In this document: positions 36,193 to 48,702 of the stretch, one piece after another
Position numbering within the stretch: position 1 is the stretch's first letter
Layout: each line of letters starts with the position of its first letter
Source of the DNA: Parasponia andersonii
Taxonomy: Eukaryota > Streptophyta > Magnoliopsida > Rosales > Cannabaceae
Direction: 5' to 3'
DNA length: 64,000 nt
Assembly (NCBI GenBank): GCA_002914805.1
Contig: JXTB01000143.1
Span: forward strand, 435,810-499,809
Translations under genes and position numbers: made by a program
Notes under the pieces: generated by a model
The model's input: the letters and a program-made list of their open reading frames with translations, nothing else
The model's database searches: none
What the model was told of the DNA's origin: nothing

Positions 36193-37158
36193 TTAATTAA
36201 TATGTTTTAACTTTGATGTGAACAGTTTGTGTAGTAATGGTTTTGTAAAATTCATGCCAATCAATAATTACCATCTCTCTCTAATTTTTGATATAGATAT
36301 GTGGTCCGCTTAAGTTGCACTCTTAAAATGTTAATTTATAATTGGTTGTCCTAATTTTCCTAATTTATGAAGAATCATATTAAGAAATCGCAGAAACTAG
36401 GAGGCGAGAAGCGTGATAAGTGAAATTTTTCTTAAATAATTTTTTTTTTCAATCATAGTGAAAATTTTGCAATAACTGAAAGCCTGAATAGATTTTACAA
36501 TAAACTACTATAAATTCTTAATTTATTTTCAAATTTTTCTTTTTAAAATGAGACACTATTATTTATTATAAAATTAGAAAAAAATAACACAGCATTTTTT
36601 ATCGAGGTTTAAATCCTGCGCGCACACATCCCTCTCATTAGCAGCAACAATTAGACATTCAATTGACAAAACGAACCTAAAATATAGCATCCTCGGATCC
36701 TATGCCAAATATTTACAAGTAGAGTTAATAAAATTTAAACGAGATATTGGAGTTGAGAAAAAACATAATTATTGGATGTAAATCAGCGTCAATTGGGAGC
36801 TGCAGCCGTAGTCCCTGCTCAATTATGATGATTTAACTCCTCGTTTATCAGCTCATTTTCATTGTCAGCACCTAATCAATGGGCTATAGGTACCCGTGAT
36901 ACATTCGTAGGAATGTTTGGTTTGACCCAAAAAACCGAAAGAAAAAAAAAACAACAATGTTCGATTTGTCGCTAGATTAAATTAAACAGTTGGCGACAGA
37001 CAAACTGATTATAATATTTAGATTTACGAAAGTGGTTTTCAATTGTCACGAGTATAAATTAAAATTCACGTTTTTCCTATTTGGTCTTTCAATGATTATC
37101 GCTACTACTCGTGGCTTCCCTACTTAATTTCAAGGGGAACTTTCCCTGTATATTATGA
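36193..37158. other. 3' flank of the lipase gene and intergenic DNA
   Basis: AT-rich, no coding signal. 'caatcaataa' near 36259 is a possible polyadenylation area. Confidence 0.45.
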
Positions 37159-37162
37159 TTGT

Positions 37163-37218
<56 letters not shown>

Positions 37219-37368
37219 TTATAACTGTTGGATATATTTTTAGATGTAACTATTATAATAGTATATAAAAAGACATACATGTTATTTTTATTATTTTTCA
37301 TTATAAAAAATACATATAATAAATTTTAATTAGTATAAAAAAACTTATTAAATTGGCACACGTATATT
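37159..37368 (+). mobile_element. MITE of the (TA)n-flanked family, copy D
   Basis: After a (AT)n tract of about 45 bp come a T-run, 'aactgttggat', 'tataaaaagacatacatgtta' and 'taaattttaattag', then the end 'attaaattggcaca' leading into 'cgtatatta'. These blocks align in order with copies A and B. Confidence 0.6.
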
Positions 37369-37653
37369 ATATTCACTGTTTTAGCATATAGGACTCGATA
37401 TATGTATAGAAATTAATTAATGGATTAGTAGAGTTTGACACGATACATAACATAACATATATATCAAAACAAAAGGGCAAAATGCAGCCGATCAAAGATC
37501 CTTTGCTACGAGACACATCTGCTCATCTACAAGCGAAAAAGCACAAGGGAAAGGAACGTAACTCGTCATCACAAATTCTATGTATTTTTACTAGTTAATT
37601 AAGTGCAAAATTTGAGTGACGTGTCAAAATCTAATTGGATTAGATAGAAAATA

Positions 37654-37689
<36 letters not shown>

Positions 37690-37695
<6 letters not shown>

Positions 37696-37907
37696 CCAAT
37701 ACATATTTTCTTTTACTTATATATAATTATCATTTTGGAAAATAAAAATTTACTATGCATATTTTTTAATAATAAAAAATAAAAGAAAAATAGTATTAAT
37801 GGTACACATTTTTTTATATATCTTATTATAGTCGTTAGATCATTTTAATAATGATCTAACAATTAAAAAAAATATCTGCATATAAGTAAAAAAAAACTAT
37901 TAGATTT
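37690..37907 (-). mobile_element. MITE of the (TA)n-flanked family, copy C
   Basis: Inverted orientation. It is bordered on the plus-strand left by a (TA)n tract (37652-37690) and 'tggcaccaat', the exact complement of 'attggtgcca' at the end of copy A. The right part holds the palindrome gttagatca..tgatctaac and then 'atctgcatataagtaaaaaaaaa'. Confidence 0.7.
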
Positions 37908-38368
37908 TTGAAAGGAAAAGAAAAATTTCTAAAGATTTCATTTTCTTTTATTTGGACTTTAAGAAGAAAAAATTCTCAAAAAAGTGTAGGGATTAGATTT
38001 GATGTCATTGTTTAATATATACAGATTTGACAAATTAATTAGAAAGAGAAAAATTTCAAAATAGAAGCTTTATAAAATTTTGGAAAAATATTTTCCTACT
38101 TTTTTTTCCCTTGTCTTTCCATTCGCAATTCTTTATCCACCCTATTTCTGAGTTCCAAACATAGTCTAAGTGAGACTGATATAACAAACGACGATCAGTC
38201 TCATCCCTCATGGTTCATTCCTCAGATTGTATTAAAAAGAATATTCAAATATTATCCGAAAGAGTTGTTTTATTTATTTATTTATTTATTATAAAATGTA
38301 GTTTCTTTTTCCAAACATCAGTATCCTTTATAAATATCAACTATTTAGTTTATTGATCTTGTTGGCTT
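37908..38368. other. Intergenic DNA, no gene seen
   Basis: AT-rich sequence between the MITE and the LARD; no feature recognised. Confidence 0.5.
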
Positions 38369-40274
38369 TCTAATACCTCACATAATTATATATATATATT
38401 TGTATATATTAGTGGTGGGGCCCACAACCTTTTTTTTTTAAATCAACCCCCTCTTTCTTTCTCTTCTCTCTCCCTCCTTCCCATGCACTTCTCTCTTTCC
38501 TTCCCAAGCTTTCTTCTTCTCTCTATTGACCGAGCAATAGCCGCCAGCCTAGCTCCCGCGTGCGCCACCTCCAGCCAGCGTCTGGCCACGGGAACGACCG
38601 GTGCAACTCCAGCTTGACACCAGCTACACGCCACCAACCTCCCAGCAACCATCGAAGCCGCCAAACGCCGGCGAGGAGCATGTGATGCTGTAGCTTCCGT
38701 TGCTCACCGACGATGATTCTGTTTGCATTTAAACCTTCTCGTCGTGGGCTCTCTTTTGGTATATATTTCTTGATCCCATTTTATCCGGTTTAAAAGTTGT
38801 CATTTTTGGGTATTTTAAGTTTTAAATTTTAGTTTTTAATCCGACAATTAGATTCGTTTTTGTTGTCATTTTTGGAATGTACTCAGGAAATGNGGTTCCT
38901 GACCCTCCGAACGACCGTCCAATCGACATCTTGAGTATCTAATAGCGTGATATCTCTAAACTAATGAGGTAGGGATTCAATTACTTGGTTCAAAATTTAA
39001 TTTAATTTATGAATTTTATATATTTTCAATAAATATAGAATTTCATGAAATAATCTATGAAAAATTGTGCTTATGTCCATTTTTGACCTGATTTAAGATA
39101 TAAACTGCCGAGAGACACGTCACACTAGTCAGCGTGTCATATATATTGTTTGGATTGTTTTCTGTGGGAAATTGGATTTTTGGGTTTTGATAGAAAATGG
39201 TTGTTGTAATGCCGAAATTTTTAGAAAATCCAGAATGGTTTGAGAACTCAGTTTTGAGGACTAGAAGTGATTTGATTAAAGAATACAACATGGTTATTTT
39301 GAAATTTTGTGGAAATTGTGTATATCCTTATTCTATTATTTATAAAACATTTGCATATATTCACACATTTATAATGTCCTACATCGGGTGATTGGACTTA
39401 CGATTCCCCACATCAGGTGATCGGACTTATGATGCCCCACATCAGGTGATCGGATTTACGGCACTTTTTTAAGTGGTTCGGACTCACGAGTGATCTACTA
39501 GGACACTTCAGACATCATGATTGTATACATAGTTAAATGTTGGCTTGAATAGATATGTACTGATTTTGATAGATATTTTACAATGATTTGGAATGTTTGA
39601 ACCATTGGACTATGATTTCTACTTGAGTTTTGTGAACTGTTTTGAATGGAATACTAACCATGTAGGATCTTCAATATGAGTATATTTTCTTACATATAAA
39701 ACTTGCAACCGATTCTCTACTAAGCATTCACATGCTCATTCTCCTAATTTATTCCCACTTTCAAGTATTGATTTATTTTGGGGAATTGGTTTTGGTGACT
39801 TGTCAAGGTTATTTGGCATATGTGTGTCGTTTTCCATATCTTTATTAGTTGGTTCATACTCTATATCATTTTTCTTTCTAAGTTAAATTTATTTAGCTAA
39901 TAGTAGTATATTTACTAAGTGATGTGTGAAGATGATATTGCTATTAAATTGAGTATTTAGAAACACAAGTGATTTTATGTAGATTATTTAAACAATGAAC
40001 CTAAGGTTTTAATTTGACTCATTTCTCTAAATGTTATGAATTTAAAAATGTTTTTAAATTAGTCAACTAGAATTCCTCTAAACTTTGAGTGGAGTATTTT
40101 CTTGAAAATCTATATTAATGAGACGTTTCCTTAACTTGGATTTTACTTATTTGTGAGAAGTATAATTTTAAACCTCTTGTACTCGATTTTTTTGAAATTT
40201 TGGAAAAACACTATTTATCAGTGTTTCAACTAAAAATTACTAAAAGTCACGACCTTAGAATTTTGGTCGTGACA
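38369..40274 (+). repeat. Left LTR of the LARD-like element
   Basis: 1906 bp. It contains a pyrimidine-rich stretch (about 38450-38525), a GC-richer block (38530-38710) and three 29-bp tandem units (39381-39467). An N at 38893 sits where the other LTR has about 270 further bases. Confidence 0.85.
39381..39467. repeat. 29-bp tandem repeat, three units, in the left LTR
   Basis: Units start at 39381, 39410 and 39439 (core acatc.ggtgat.gga.tta). The right LTR has only two (45281-45338). Confidence 0.9.
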
Positions 40275-40278
40275 GTTT

Positions 40279-40290
40279 TGGTATCAGAGC
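40279..40290 (+). other. Primer-binding site of the LARD-like element
   Basis: A perfect TGGTATCAGAGC, complementary to the 3' end of initiator tRNA-Met, 4 bp after the LTR end. Confidence 0.9.
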
Positions 40291-43200
40291 ACGGCTTCAG
40301 ATCCGTCTGAAATCATGCCTGTGTTAAATTTTAGTGGTTAAAAATGTTTTAGAAATGGTTTTAACAAATACCTCATACATTACTTAGAAACTAGCTAGAT
40401 AAGTTATTTTTGCTCTTATTCCTTCCAAGTCCTCTCCTAAACCTCTTCAAGATGAAATTCCCGTGTCTTTGGGATTGTGATTTCCAAATAAATTGAGTCT
40501 CGAATGTGTCAGGTTGACATGAGACTATTTGTTTCCGTTCTTAGCGTAATCCTTCATTTCAAATGGACGTTCATTCTTGTACTTTTCTGTCCATTCAATT
40601 GTAAGCTACGTAAACCTTGTAGGTTTTAAGGTAGCAATCCGGTATCTTATACCTTGGTTGTTGTGTTTGAGTGTCTTACGGATTATCTATATGATGTCTC
40701 TCGGATTTTGTGGTCGCTTTTGTTTGTAGTATTTTCTTCGGGATTTTTGCTTGCGATACACTGGTTTAGTGTTTGTACTTCACTGATCTGGCTTGACTTT
40801 ATTGGTGTTTATTAGACTGAGATATTACTTTCTTGGGATTGATATCTTCGTGATCACTTGATTTGGATCCATCATGATTTGGTCCTACATTTGAATAATT
40901 ATATTTTTTACATAGCATGCCTATGGATTAAGCGATTAGTTTGGTGATTTAAGATATTGTTTAGCTATAGTAGTTTTATTTGTCTAGTTTCATCAAGTTT
41001 CGTTATTATAGCTCTTTGGTTGAGAATTCTTGAATTGTTGAGAGTTTGGTTGGATTTAAAATCGGATTATTTAGTTTTGAAAACTTTTAGAAATGACAAG
41101 TTGATAATTAACATTTTAAATGGCGTAGACCCTTGTACTTGACCAAAGTAATAAGTTTGTTTTCATCATGAACATTTTAAACTTGAGCACTAGTTAGGTT
41201 AAAAAAAAAAAATCAATGCACTTTTTTCAAATGGGTATTGTTTTACACTAATATATTATTTTGAAACTAAGCATTATGACATTACCAATTTATTTATATA
41301 CTAGTGAGATTTTATTTTACATTAGGTGGTGTAGATTTTGAAGGATTTTTAGACTAAAGTAATTTATTTTTGTAAATGTATATATATAAATCAAGCTTTT
41401 TAAGTTCCTTTTAAACTTTGGGCTTAGGAGATTACTAAGTATTTTCCAATCCCTACTTGATACTTGGTTTGAGATTTAACGAATACTTTCACAAGTATGC
41501 TTGAAAAATGAATGTAAGTTACTTAAAGAAAAGTTTGAATAAAAATATTCACAAGTTTAGTTACTCAGTAAACTTTGGTGTAGATTGAAAATGATTTGGG
41601 GAAATATCTTTAGCTTCAAGCGTATGTTTGAAGATTTATTCCTGTGATTTTCTCTATAATGTATTGCTTAGAGAATAGAAAATTAATATGACTGCTTGGG
41701 TTATAAAAATCCTTGTTTGGTGGAAATATTGGAGTTGGAAATTTTGATTTAAATGCTGTGAAGTTTATCACACATATACGGTGTGTTTAATGGGTCAAAT
41801 TACGTGTTTCTTCTAAGCTTGCTTTGATATGATTTACCTTGTTGGTTAATGTATGGTCCCTTGGTAATTGTTGGATTATTTAGTATAATGATTCATATTA
41901 ACTTGATTTTCTGTGGTGGGAATAAAATTTCATTGGAGTCATGCAGAGCTTGTGTTAATTGGACTCTGAGCAGGATGTAATTGGTTTGGACCAATCTCCC
42001 TAGTGTTGAGAAAAAACTTGGGAGGAGAATGAAATTTTGATTTTCAAATCAATAAAAGACATTGAGTTATATGTATTGGTTTTATATTTGACAGATCTTG
42101 AGTGGTACATGTTAGTGTGTGATTTCCTTATGGAAAATTTGGTTGTAGCATCCAAATTCATGTAGCCTACATAAGTATTGATTAGTTTTATTATGTCTAG
42201 TATAAATCTCCATTAACTATTAATATTTATTTTGAACGATTAAGTGAGAATTAGAATTTGTTTTACCCGCTTTGAGAAAATATTTTGACAATATTTCACA
42301 CTTTAATATTTTTTAAATCACCCAATTTTTCCTTCCATATGAAAAAAAAACACTCCATAGTATTTAGTTATGATTTGGATTAAGGCCCAAATGTTTTATT
42401 AGTTTTGAAAGAAAAATTGATCACAGTAATTTAAACATGGCCTCATTTGTTATTTTACCAAATAAGTACAGTTTACATAATAAATGTCCGTTTGTTGATT
42501 ATGGAAGATATGCTAATGTCTTTTTCATGCATTCCATGTTTGTTTTACTAAATAGTTATAATGTATAACTCAACTTTATAGATTGATACTTAGACTATTA
42601 AATACTTTCATCATATTTGCATGGAATGAGATTTTTTCTAAATGTTGATGTTGAGTTGGATTTAAATCCTTTATATTGTTTAAATTATATATTGCATGGA
42701 TATTTTTATATGACAAATAGTAATTAGACTGAGACTACTCATGGATTTTACTTAGAATTGTTGGACTCTACCTCTATGTTGTGAAAGGGTACTCAAAGTT
42801 CAGGTTTAGTTTACCTTTGGCCAGGGAGAAATCATATTGTGAACTAGTGAAGTATTCCTATGCCCCAACACATTTTACATAAAAATAAAGTTTTCAAAAA
42901 TTATTTTTATTAAAAATTGAAATGAGGTTGCATAGGAGACAGGCGTCACTCGAGGATGGTACCTGACAACCTATCCTATTAGAACTTTATTTCTGGGGCT
43001 TTAAGTGTGGATTTCAGTCGTCATAGCATATTTCCAAGATATTACATTGCGTTCATGGAGTTTTTCTTTATATCAAAGACTTGTAGAGTCTTTGGATCAA
43101 CATTGCTTTTGTTTTCTTTAATGAGGTTTTACACTGGATAAGAGTTCTGAAATGCTTTTAAAATTTCTCATGTTTGGATGCTTGCATTTGAAATTGAAGT

Positions 43201-43971
43201 TTGCACTAATGTTTTGTATTAGTGATTTCCCATTTGGGTGTTCTAATCTTATCTTTGACTAGAAGTAGTTTGTGTTTTATATTATTCCTCACTCTAATTA
43301 GAGAACAGAAAATAGTTGTGAGCCATTGAACTCTCTTTGTCACATTTGATCTCTAAGCTCATTTATCTTGTGTGGTATAACACAAGGATCCTTGTTCTTC
43401 ATTTCAAACTCTATTCAATTGTGTCATGTGCATGGGAAAGAGACTCCTATTAGAGTCATTGACTCAGAGATTGTCTAGGTCCAGGTTCTAGCTACAGACA
43501 AATAGGTATGTCCCAGGAGATTGTTGATCTAGTGTGATCAAGGGGACGGTATTCTTATATCTAATATTTGGTATGTTGTTCTAGTTTGGTGCCTTACAAT
43601 TATTTTTTAGAGTCATGTGTTTTCGGCTTCTAGCCATGGTTATTATTGCTATCTTTTAATCACTCATATACTAGAGATTGTCGTTTCCAACTATTGATAC
43701 TGAGGGTTTTGCACCAATTGATGAGTCATCTTTTGATTCCGTATCTCTTCGGGCACATCCTTATCCTATACCATATCACAGTGCAGTTTGGTAGATGGGC
43801 AAGATTCTGATGCCAAGTAAGGAGTGTCTATTTCACACGCTTTCATTAACTCATGTTCAGCATACTACTCGTAAATTCTATAGTCGAATGTTCATTACGC
43901 TTATGGTGACAGTTCCTTCGATCTTGCTTATATCCTCGGTTTGTACTTGAATTTCGAGATAAAATTCTTTT
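40291..43971 (+). other. Interior of the LARD-like element, apparently non-coding
   Basis: The longest ATG-type frame is about 60 codons. No protease, RT, RNase H, integrase or gag motif is recognisable in any frame. AT-rich throughout. Confidence 0.7.
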
Positions 43972-43984
43972 AAGGAGAGAATAA
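43972..43984 (+). other. Polypurine tract of the LARD-like element
   Basis: 'aaggagagaataa' directly before the right LTR start TGTAATACCCC. Confidence 0.8.
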
Positions 43985-44527
43985 TGTAATACCCCACATA
44001 ATTTTATATATATATTAGTGGTGGGGCCCACAACCTTATTTTTTAAAATCAACCCCTTCTCTCTTTCTCTTCTCTCTCCCTCTTTCCTGTGCACTTCTCT
44101 TTTTCCCTCCCTAGCTTTCTTCTTCTCTCCCTCGATCGAGCAACAGTTGCCAGCCCAGTTCCCGTGTGCGCCACCTCCAGCTAGCATCTGGCCACGGGAA
44201 CGACTGGCGCAGCTCCAACTTGACACTAGTTGCATGCCGCCGCCCTCTCTGCAACCATTAGAGTCGTCAAACGCTGGTGAGGAGCACGTGATGTCGTAGA
44301 TTCTGTCACTCACTGATGATGATTCCGGCAACGAAAAGCCGCGAAACCGGTTGCATTCGAACCCTCTCGTCGTGGACTCTCTTTTGGTATATATTTCTTG
44401 ACCCCACTTTGTCCGGTTTGAAAGTTGCCATTTTTGAGTGTTTTAAGTTTTGAATTTTAGTTTTCAATCTGACTGTTAGATTTCATTTTTGTTATCATTT
44501 TTGGAATATACTTAGAAAATAGTGAAG

Positions 44528-44569
<42 letters not shown>

Positions 44570-46103
44570 ACTATATTTAGTGACCGACATGAAAGTCAAT
44601 ATTTAACGGCTTAGATTTTGTCTAGTTTTTTGTGCCACTGGTCCAGTGTCAGCCCAAACCCGAATGAGTCGAGTTATATATCTGATTTAGCTATTTTGGA
44701 CATTAGAAACTCAATGAAGAGGTCTATATATTGATTCGAAACTTCATTGACGGGTCGATGTTTCCCAAGTGAACGATCAAGGGTATGGAATTAGTTCCCA
44801 ACCCTCCGAACGACCGTCCAATCGACACCTTGAGCATCTAATAGCGTGGTATCTCTATTCTAATGAGGTAGGGATTCGATTATTTGATTCAAAAATTAAT
44901 TTAATTTATGAATTTTACATATTTTCAATAAATATAGAATTTCGTAGAATAATCTATAAAAAATTGTGTTTATGTCTATTTTTGATCTGATTTGATATAT
45001 AAATTACCTGGGAGACACGTCACACTAGTCAGCGTAGTATATATACTGTTTTGGATTATTTTCTGTAGGAAATTGGAATTTTGGGTTTTGATAGAAAATA
45101 GCTGTTGTAATGCCAAATTTTTAGAAAATCCAAAATGGTTTAAGAACTTAGTTTTGAAGACTGAAAGTGATTTGATTAAAGAATACAACATGGTTGTTTT
45201 GAGATTTTGTAGAAATAGTGCATATCCTTATTCTGTCATTTATAAAATATTTGCATACATTCACACATTTATGATGCTCTACATCGGGTGATCGGACTTA
45301 CGATGCCCCACATCGGGTGATCGGACTTACGACGCTTCTTTAAGTGGCTTAGACTCACGAGTGATCTACTAGAACACTTCAGACATCATGATTGCATACA
45401 TGGTTATATGTTGGCTTGAATAGATATGTACTGGTTTTGATGGACATTTTACAATGATTTGGAATGTTTGAATATTGGGACTATGATTTCTACTTGAGTT
45501 TTGTGAACTGTTTTGAATGGAATACTAACCATGTAGGATCTTCAACGTGAGTATATTTTCTTACATATAAAAACTTGTAATCGATTCTCTACTGAGCATC
45601 CACGTGCTCACCCCCCTTATTTATTCCCACTTTCAGGTGTTGATTTATTTTGGAGAAATTTTTTGGTGACTTTTCAAGATTATTTAGTATATGTGTGTCG
45701 TTTCCCACATCTTTATTGGTTAGTTCGTATTTTGTATCATTTTTCTTTCTAAGTTAAATTTATTTAGCTAATAGTAATATATTTACTAAGTGATGTATGA
45801 AGATGATATTGATATTAAATTGAGTACTTAAAAATACATATGATTTTATGTAGATTATTTGAACAATAGACCTAAAGTTTTAATTTGTCTCATTTCTCTA
45901 AATGTTATGAATTTAAAAATGTTTCTAAATTAGTCAATTGGAATTCCTCTAAACTTTGAGTAGAATATTTTTTTGAAAATCTATATTAATAAGACGTTTC
46001 TTTAATTTGGATTTTACTAATTTTTCTAAAATTTTAGAAAAATACTATTTATCATTGTTTTAACTAAAATTACTAAAATCGGCTTACAATTTTGATCTTG
46101 ACA
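43985..46103 (+). repeat. Right LTR of the LARD-like element
   Basis: 2119 bp, collinear with the left LTR apart from an extra block of about 270 bp (about 44520-44790) that includes a (TA)n tract. Open frames at 44018-44331 on both strands are LTR sequence, not genes. Confidence 0.88.
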
Positions 46104-46108
46104 GGCTC

Positions 46109-47414
46109 GTTATTCGTTATTGTCCATATTGTATGTGCATTATTTTCTACAGGACAAAACAACATTATGTCCTCTACCTTTTCTTTTCCACATCATAATT
46201 GCATGTACAACAAAGTGCCTTTTGTGATTGTAATACAAAAGATTCTTTCCATCACGAGTTGAGGAAAACTCGCAAAATTTGAAGGACCAAATGCTTAGTT
46301 ACGAAATGAATTTGAAGACTGGTTTCCCTGAATCCCTGCAAAAAGATTTTATGTACGAGTGCTAATATATATTGCAAGTTAATTATCAGAGAGTAGTATG
46401 ACTACTATAACGAAATTGCATACTTTCGATTTATTTTTTTTAAAGAAAAGTTCGTCATATCATGGAAATAAACCCAATTAGTATATCAGAAAGACTTGGT
46501 AAATTTCTTCACCCTACAAAGCAGTGTCAACCTAAGAGCATATTTTGTCAAATTATGATAAATAGTACACGGAAAATGAGACCAAAAAAAATATAAAAAT
46601 AATCAAATTACGATGAAAAATTCCAATTATGTGTTAGACATCTAAACTATGCTCAACTACACTCTCACAAATAAAAGAGAGACCTGGGCAAACATATAAA
46701 TTAATGAAAAACAATAAATAAATACAATTCTCTCCCACTAAAGAAATTATGTACGAGGAGTAACAAAGCAAACTTGTTTGCTCTTCGGATGGAAACTAGC
46801 TTTGTTGGAAGAATTACTTGTAAAGTTTGAAGAGGTGCATACTTTAGTGTTTTTGTTGTTAATATTTAGCAACGAAATAAGCATAGTATATCTTATGTAA
46901 CATTTTTTTTTTTTTGAAATAAAGTAGATATTATAAACTTGAGCTGCTGAGCACTTCAAAAAAGAATATGGCATGTCATCATTATGCGCTAACAATTAAC
47001 ATCCATCGTAACTTCTCAAATGGTGGAGTAGACGTAATGGTCATGGACCATATAGCATCCCACTTAAGTTTATAAAATTTTAAGAACGTATGGGCTTGGA
47101 AGGATTTGCAAATTTGCGTGCTTTTAATTGGCCACGTGCAATTTCTTTTAACAATACAAGTTTGCTTATTGAAAATGATGTGGTCCATGAAAAAAAAATA
47201 AAAAATTGCCATGATGTTTCCTAAACTGCTATACTAATGTTTTGTGTCATTACTCATAAGGTATCTCAGAGTTAACATTATTTTTTTTTTCCCTTTTTTT
47301 TTTTCTCTCTTATGTCACCAGTTTACATTTTTTTTCAAGTATATAAACAACATATATAATTATTACATAAACGTATAAAATGCTAGACACGTGTTTCCTT
47401 AATTATCGGTGCGG
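46109..47414. other. Intergenic DNA, no gene seen
   Basis: Short minus-strand frames (46747-46995, 46982-47212) show no family signature. The area is AT-rich with T-runs near 47281-47304. Confidence 0.45.
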
Positions 47415-47870
47415 TTGGCTTTTATTCTGGTTTTGTCATGTGTTATTCAATACGCTGCAGAGAGATGCTTGGACGTGGATTTCGTCGTCATTGACTGCCA
47501 ATCCTCCTTCAATGTCATCATGGGAAGGGGATGGATCCACGCCATGCATGGGGTCGCTTCCACCCTCCACCAGATCTTAAGATGTCTATCAAAGGATAGA
47601 ACCTATACGATAGACATAAAAGGAGACCAGGCCTCTGCAAGGAAGTGCCTTTCAACCGCCCTGAGGGGAGTCGACGCGAATGCAAGCGCCTCGACTAGGG
47701 ACGAATAGCAATCAAAGGACCGCCTACCAGCGTATATGAAACGAATCGAAGAAGAGTCTGACAGTCCAGAATCCACGATCGAGGAGCTGGTAGTGGTCCC
47801 ATTGAAAGAGGCAGAGCCGGCGAAGGTGGTTCTACTCGGGGCCCTATTGGCAATTTGTCAGTAAATGATT
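47415..47870 (+). pseudogene. Fragment of a Ty3/gypsy pol (protease to RT linker)
   Basis: The frame reads FVVIDCQSSFNVIMGRGWIH, AVASTLHQ-like (GVASTLHQILRCLSK) and IKGDQASARKCL. This is the conserved stretch after the aspartic protease in Tat/Athila-type Ty3/gypsy polyproteins, where the norm is Y/FN.ILGRPWIH..... STYHQ and GDQ..AR.CY. A stop at 47706 ends the frame; a second segment (EELVVVPLKEAEPAKVVLLG, about 47780-47845) continues the linker in another frame. It is GC-richer than its surroundings and has no LTRs nearby, so it is an old scrap. Confidence 0.75.
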
Positions 47871-48249
47871 ACGAGATCATAGAATCAAAAATTATTTTAT
47901 CTTTTCTTTCGTCTTATCAAAGAAAAGAACTTAAGTAGGAAAAGCGTGCCTAAAGTTCTCGTGGACATCCAGTACTGCTAAATTGAATCATGATTAGAGT
48001 TCTTCAGAAGTCTCTATCGTGGTTTGCACATCCAACTTCTTATATTGGCACTTAGATGATCTTGGCTGTGGAGTGACTGAGACTACAATTGAAAACCTCC
48101 ATTTACTACACTTCTTTTTCCGAATCTAAATTCCTCCAACGAGTACTTTAGCTTTTCTTGTAGTTTTGTCCCCTAATATATCTTTACTTAAACAGATATA
48201 GATATCAAGAAAATGGAAAAACTATAAGATGATTGTTTCAAATACTGCT

Positions 48250-48420
48250 CTTACCCCCTATATAGCTATGTAATTAGTACAGTGTTTCACTAATTACCTA
48301 CTTGGATAATGAGCACCATTCCACTAATTAATCTTTCTACTTTCTAGGGCATAATTATAGCATATTATAAAGTGGGGATGATATGCAACGATAATTTCGT
48401 GTAATTCAAGAATAGTTATA
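48250..48420 (+). repeat. Dispersed direct repeat, copy 1
   Basis: Shares 'tagctatgta', 'tttcactaatta', 'ttggataatgagca.cattccact' and 'gggatgatatgcaa.gataattt' in the same order with 52705-52870. Confidence 0.7.
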
Positions 48421-48430
48421 TATATATATT

Positions 48431-48485
48431 ATATTTTTTTATCTACACATAAATATTATTTTAGTCAATAAAAATTTATTAACAT
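48431..48485 (-). mobile_element. Truncated MITE of the (TA)n-flanked family, copy F
   Basis: The reverse complement, with 'aatttttattgac' and 'atttatgtgtagataaaaaa', matches the right terminal part of copies A and B. (TA)n tracts lie on both sides. Confidence 0.45.
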
Positions 48486-48701
48486 AATAATATATATTAC
48501 TTTATTATAGTACTTGAATCTCTATTATTATTATATATATATATATATATATATTTTGGACGACCGCGACTTTTGCACTGCCATAAACGTGTAGCATGGC
48601 TAAGTCAGTCATTAACAAAGTGGAGTGGGCCATATTTTCTTGCCAATGACTACTGACCTAGATAATACAAACTCTTTCCATTATATGGCTCAGTTATTAC
48701 C

Positions 48702-48702
48702 N
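48702..48702. other. Single N, assembly uncertainty
   Basis: Lies before a long T homopolymer; probably an unresolved homopolymer. Another single N is at 38893. Confidence 0.9.

Larger units (their letters stand above)
38369..46103 (+). mobile_element. Non-autonomous LTR retrotransposon without gag-pol (LARD-like), Ty3/gypsy-type ends
   Basis: Two long LTRs (38369-40274 and 43985-46103) start TGTAATACCCCAC (the left one decayed to tcTAATACCTCAC) and end GTGACA/TTGACA. A primer site follows the left LTR (TGGTATCAGAGC, 40279-40290). A polypurine tract preceded by 'atttcgagataaaattcttt' lies at 43972-43984; that wording is the usual 3' end of plant Ty3/gypsy (Tekay/del-like) elements. Flanks ggctt (38364-38368) and ggctc (46104-46108) suggest a 5-bp target duplication. 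The 3.7-kb interior has no protein-like frame on either strand. Confidence 0.85.

Noticed and set aside
37089..37301. 70-codon minus-strand frame with an Ile-Tyr repeat
   Set aside because: Translation of a (TA)n microsatellite and MITE.
44018..44331. Overlapping frames on both strands as a gene duplicated at 38443-38664
   Set aside because: Both places are the same position in the two LTRs of one retroelement.
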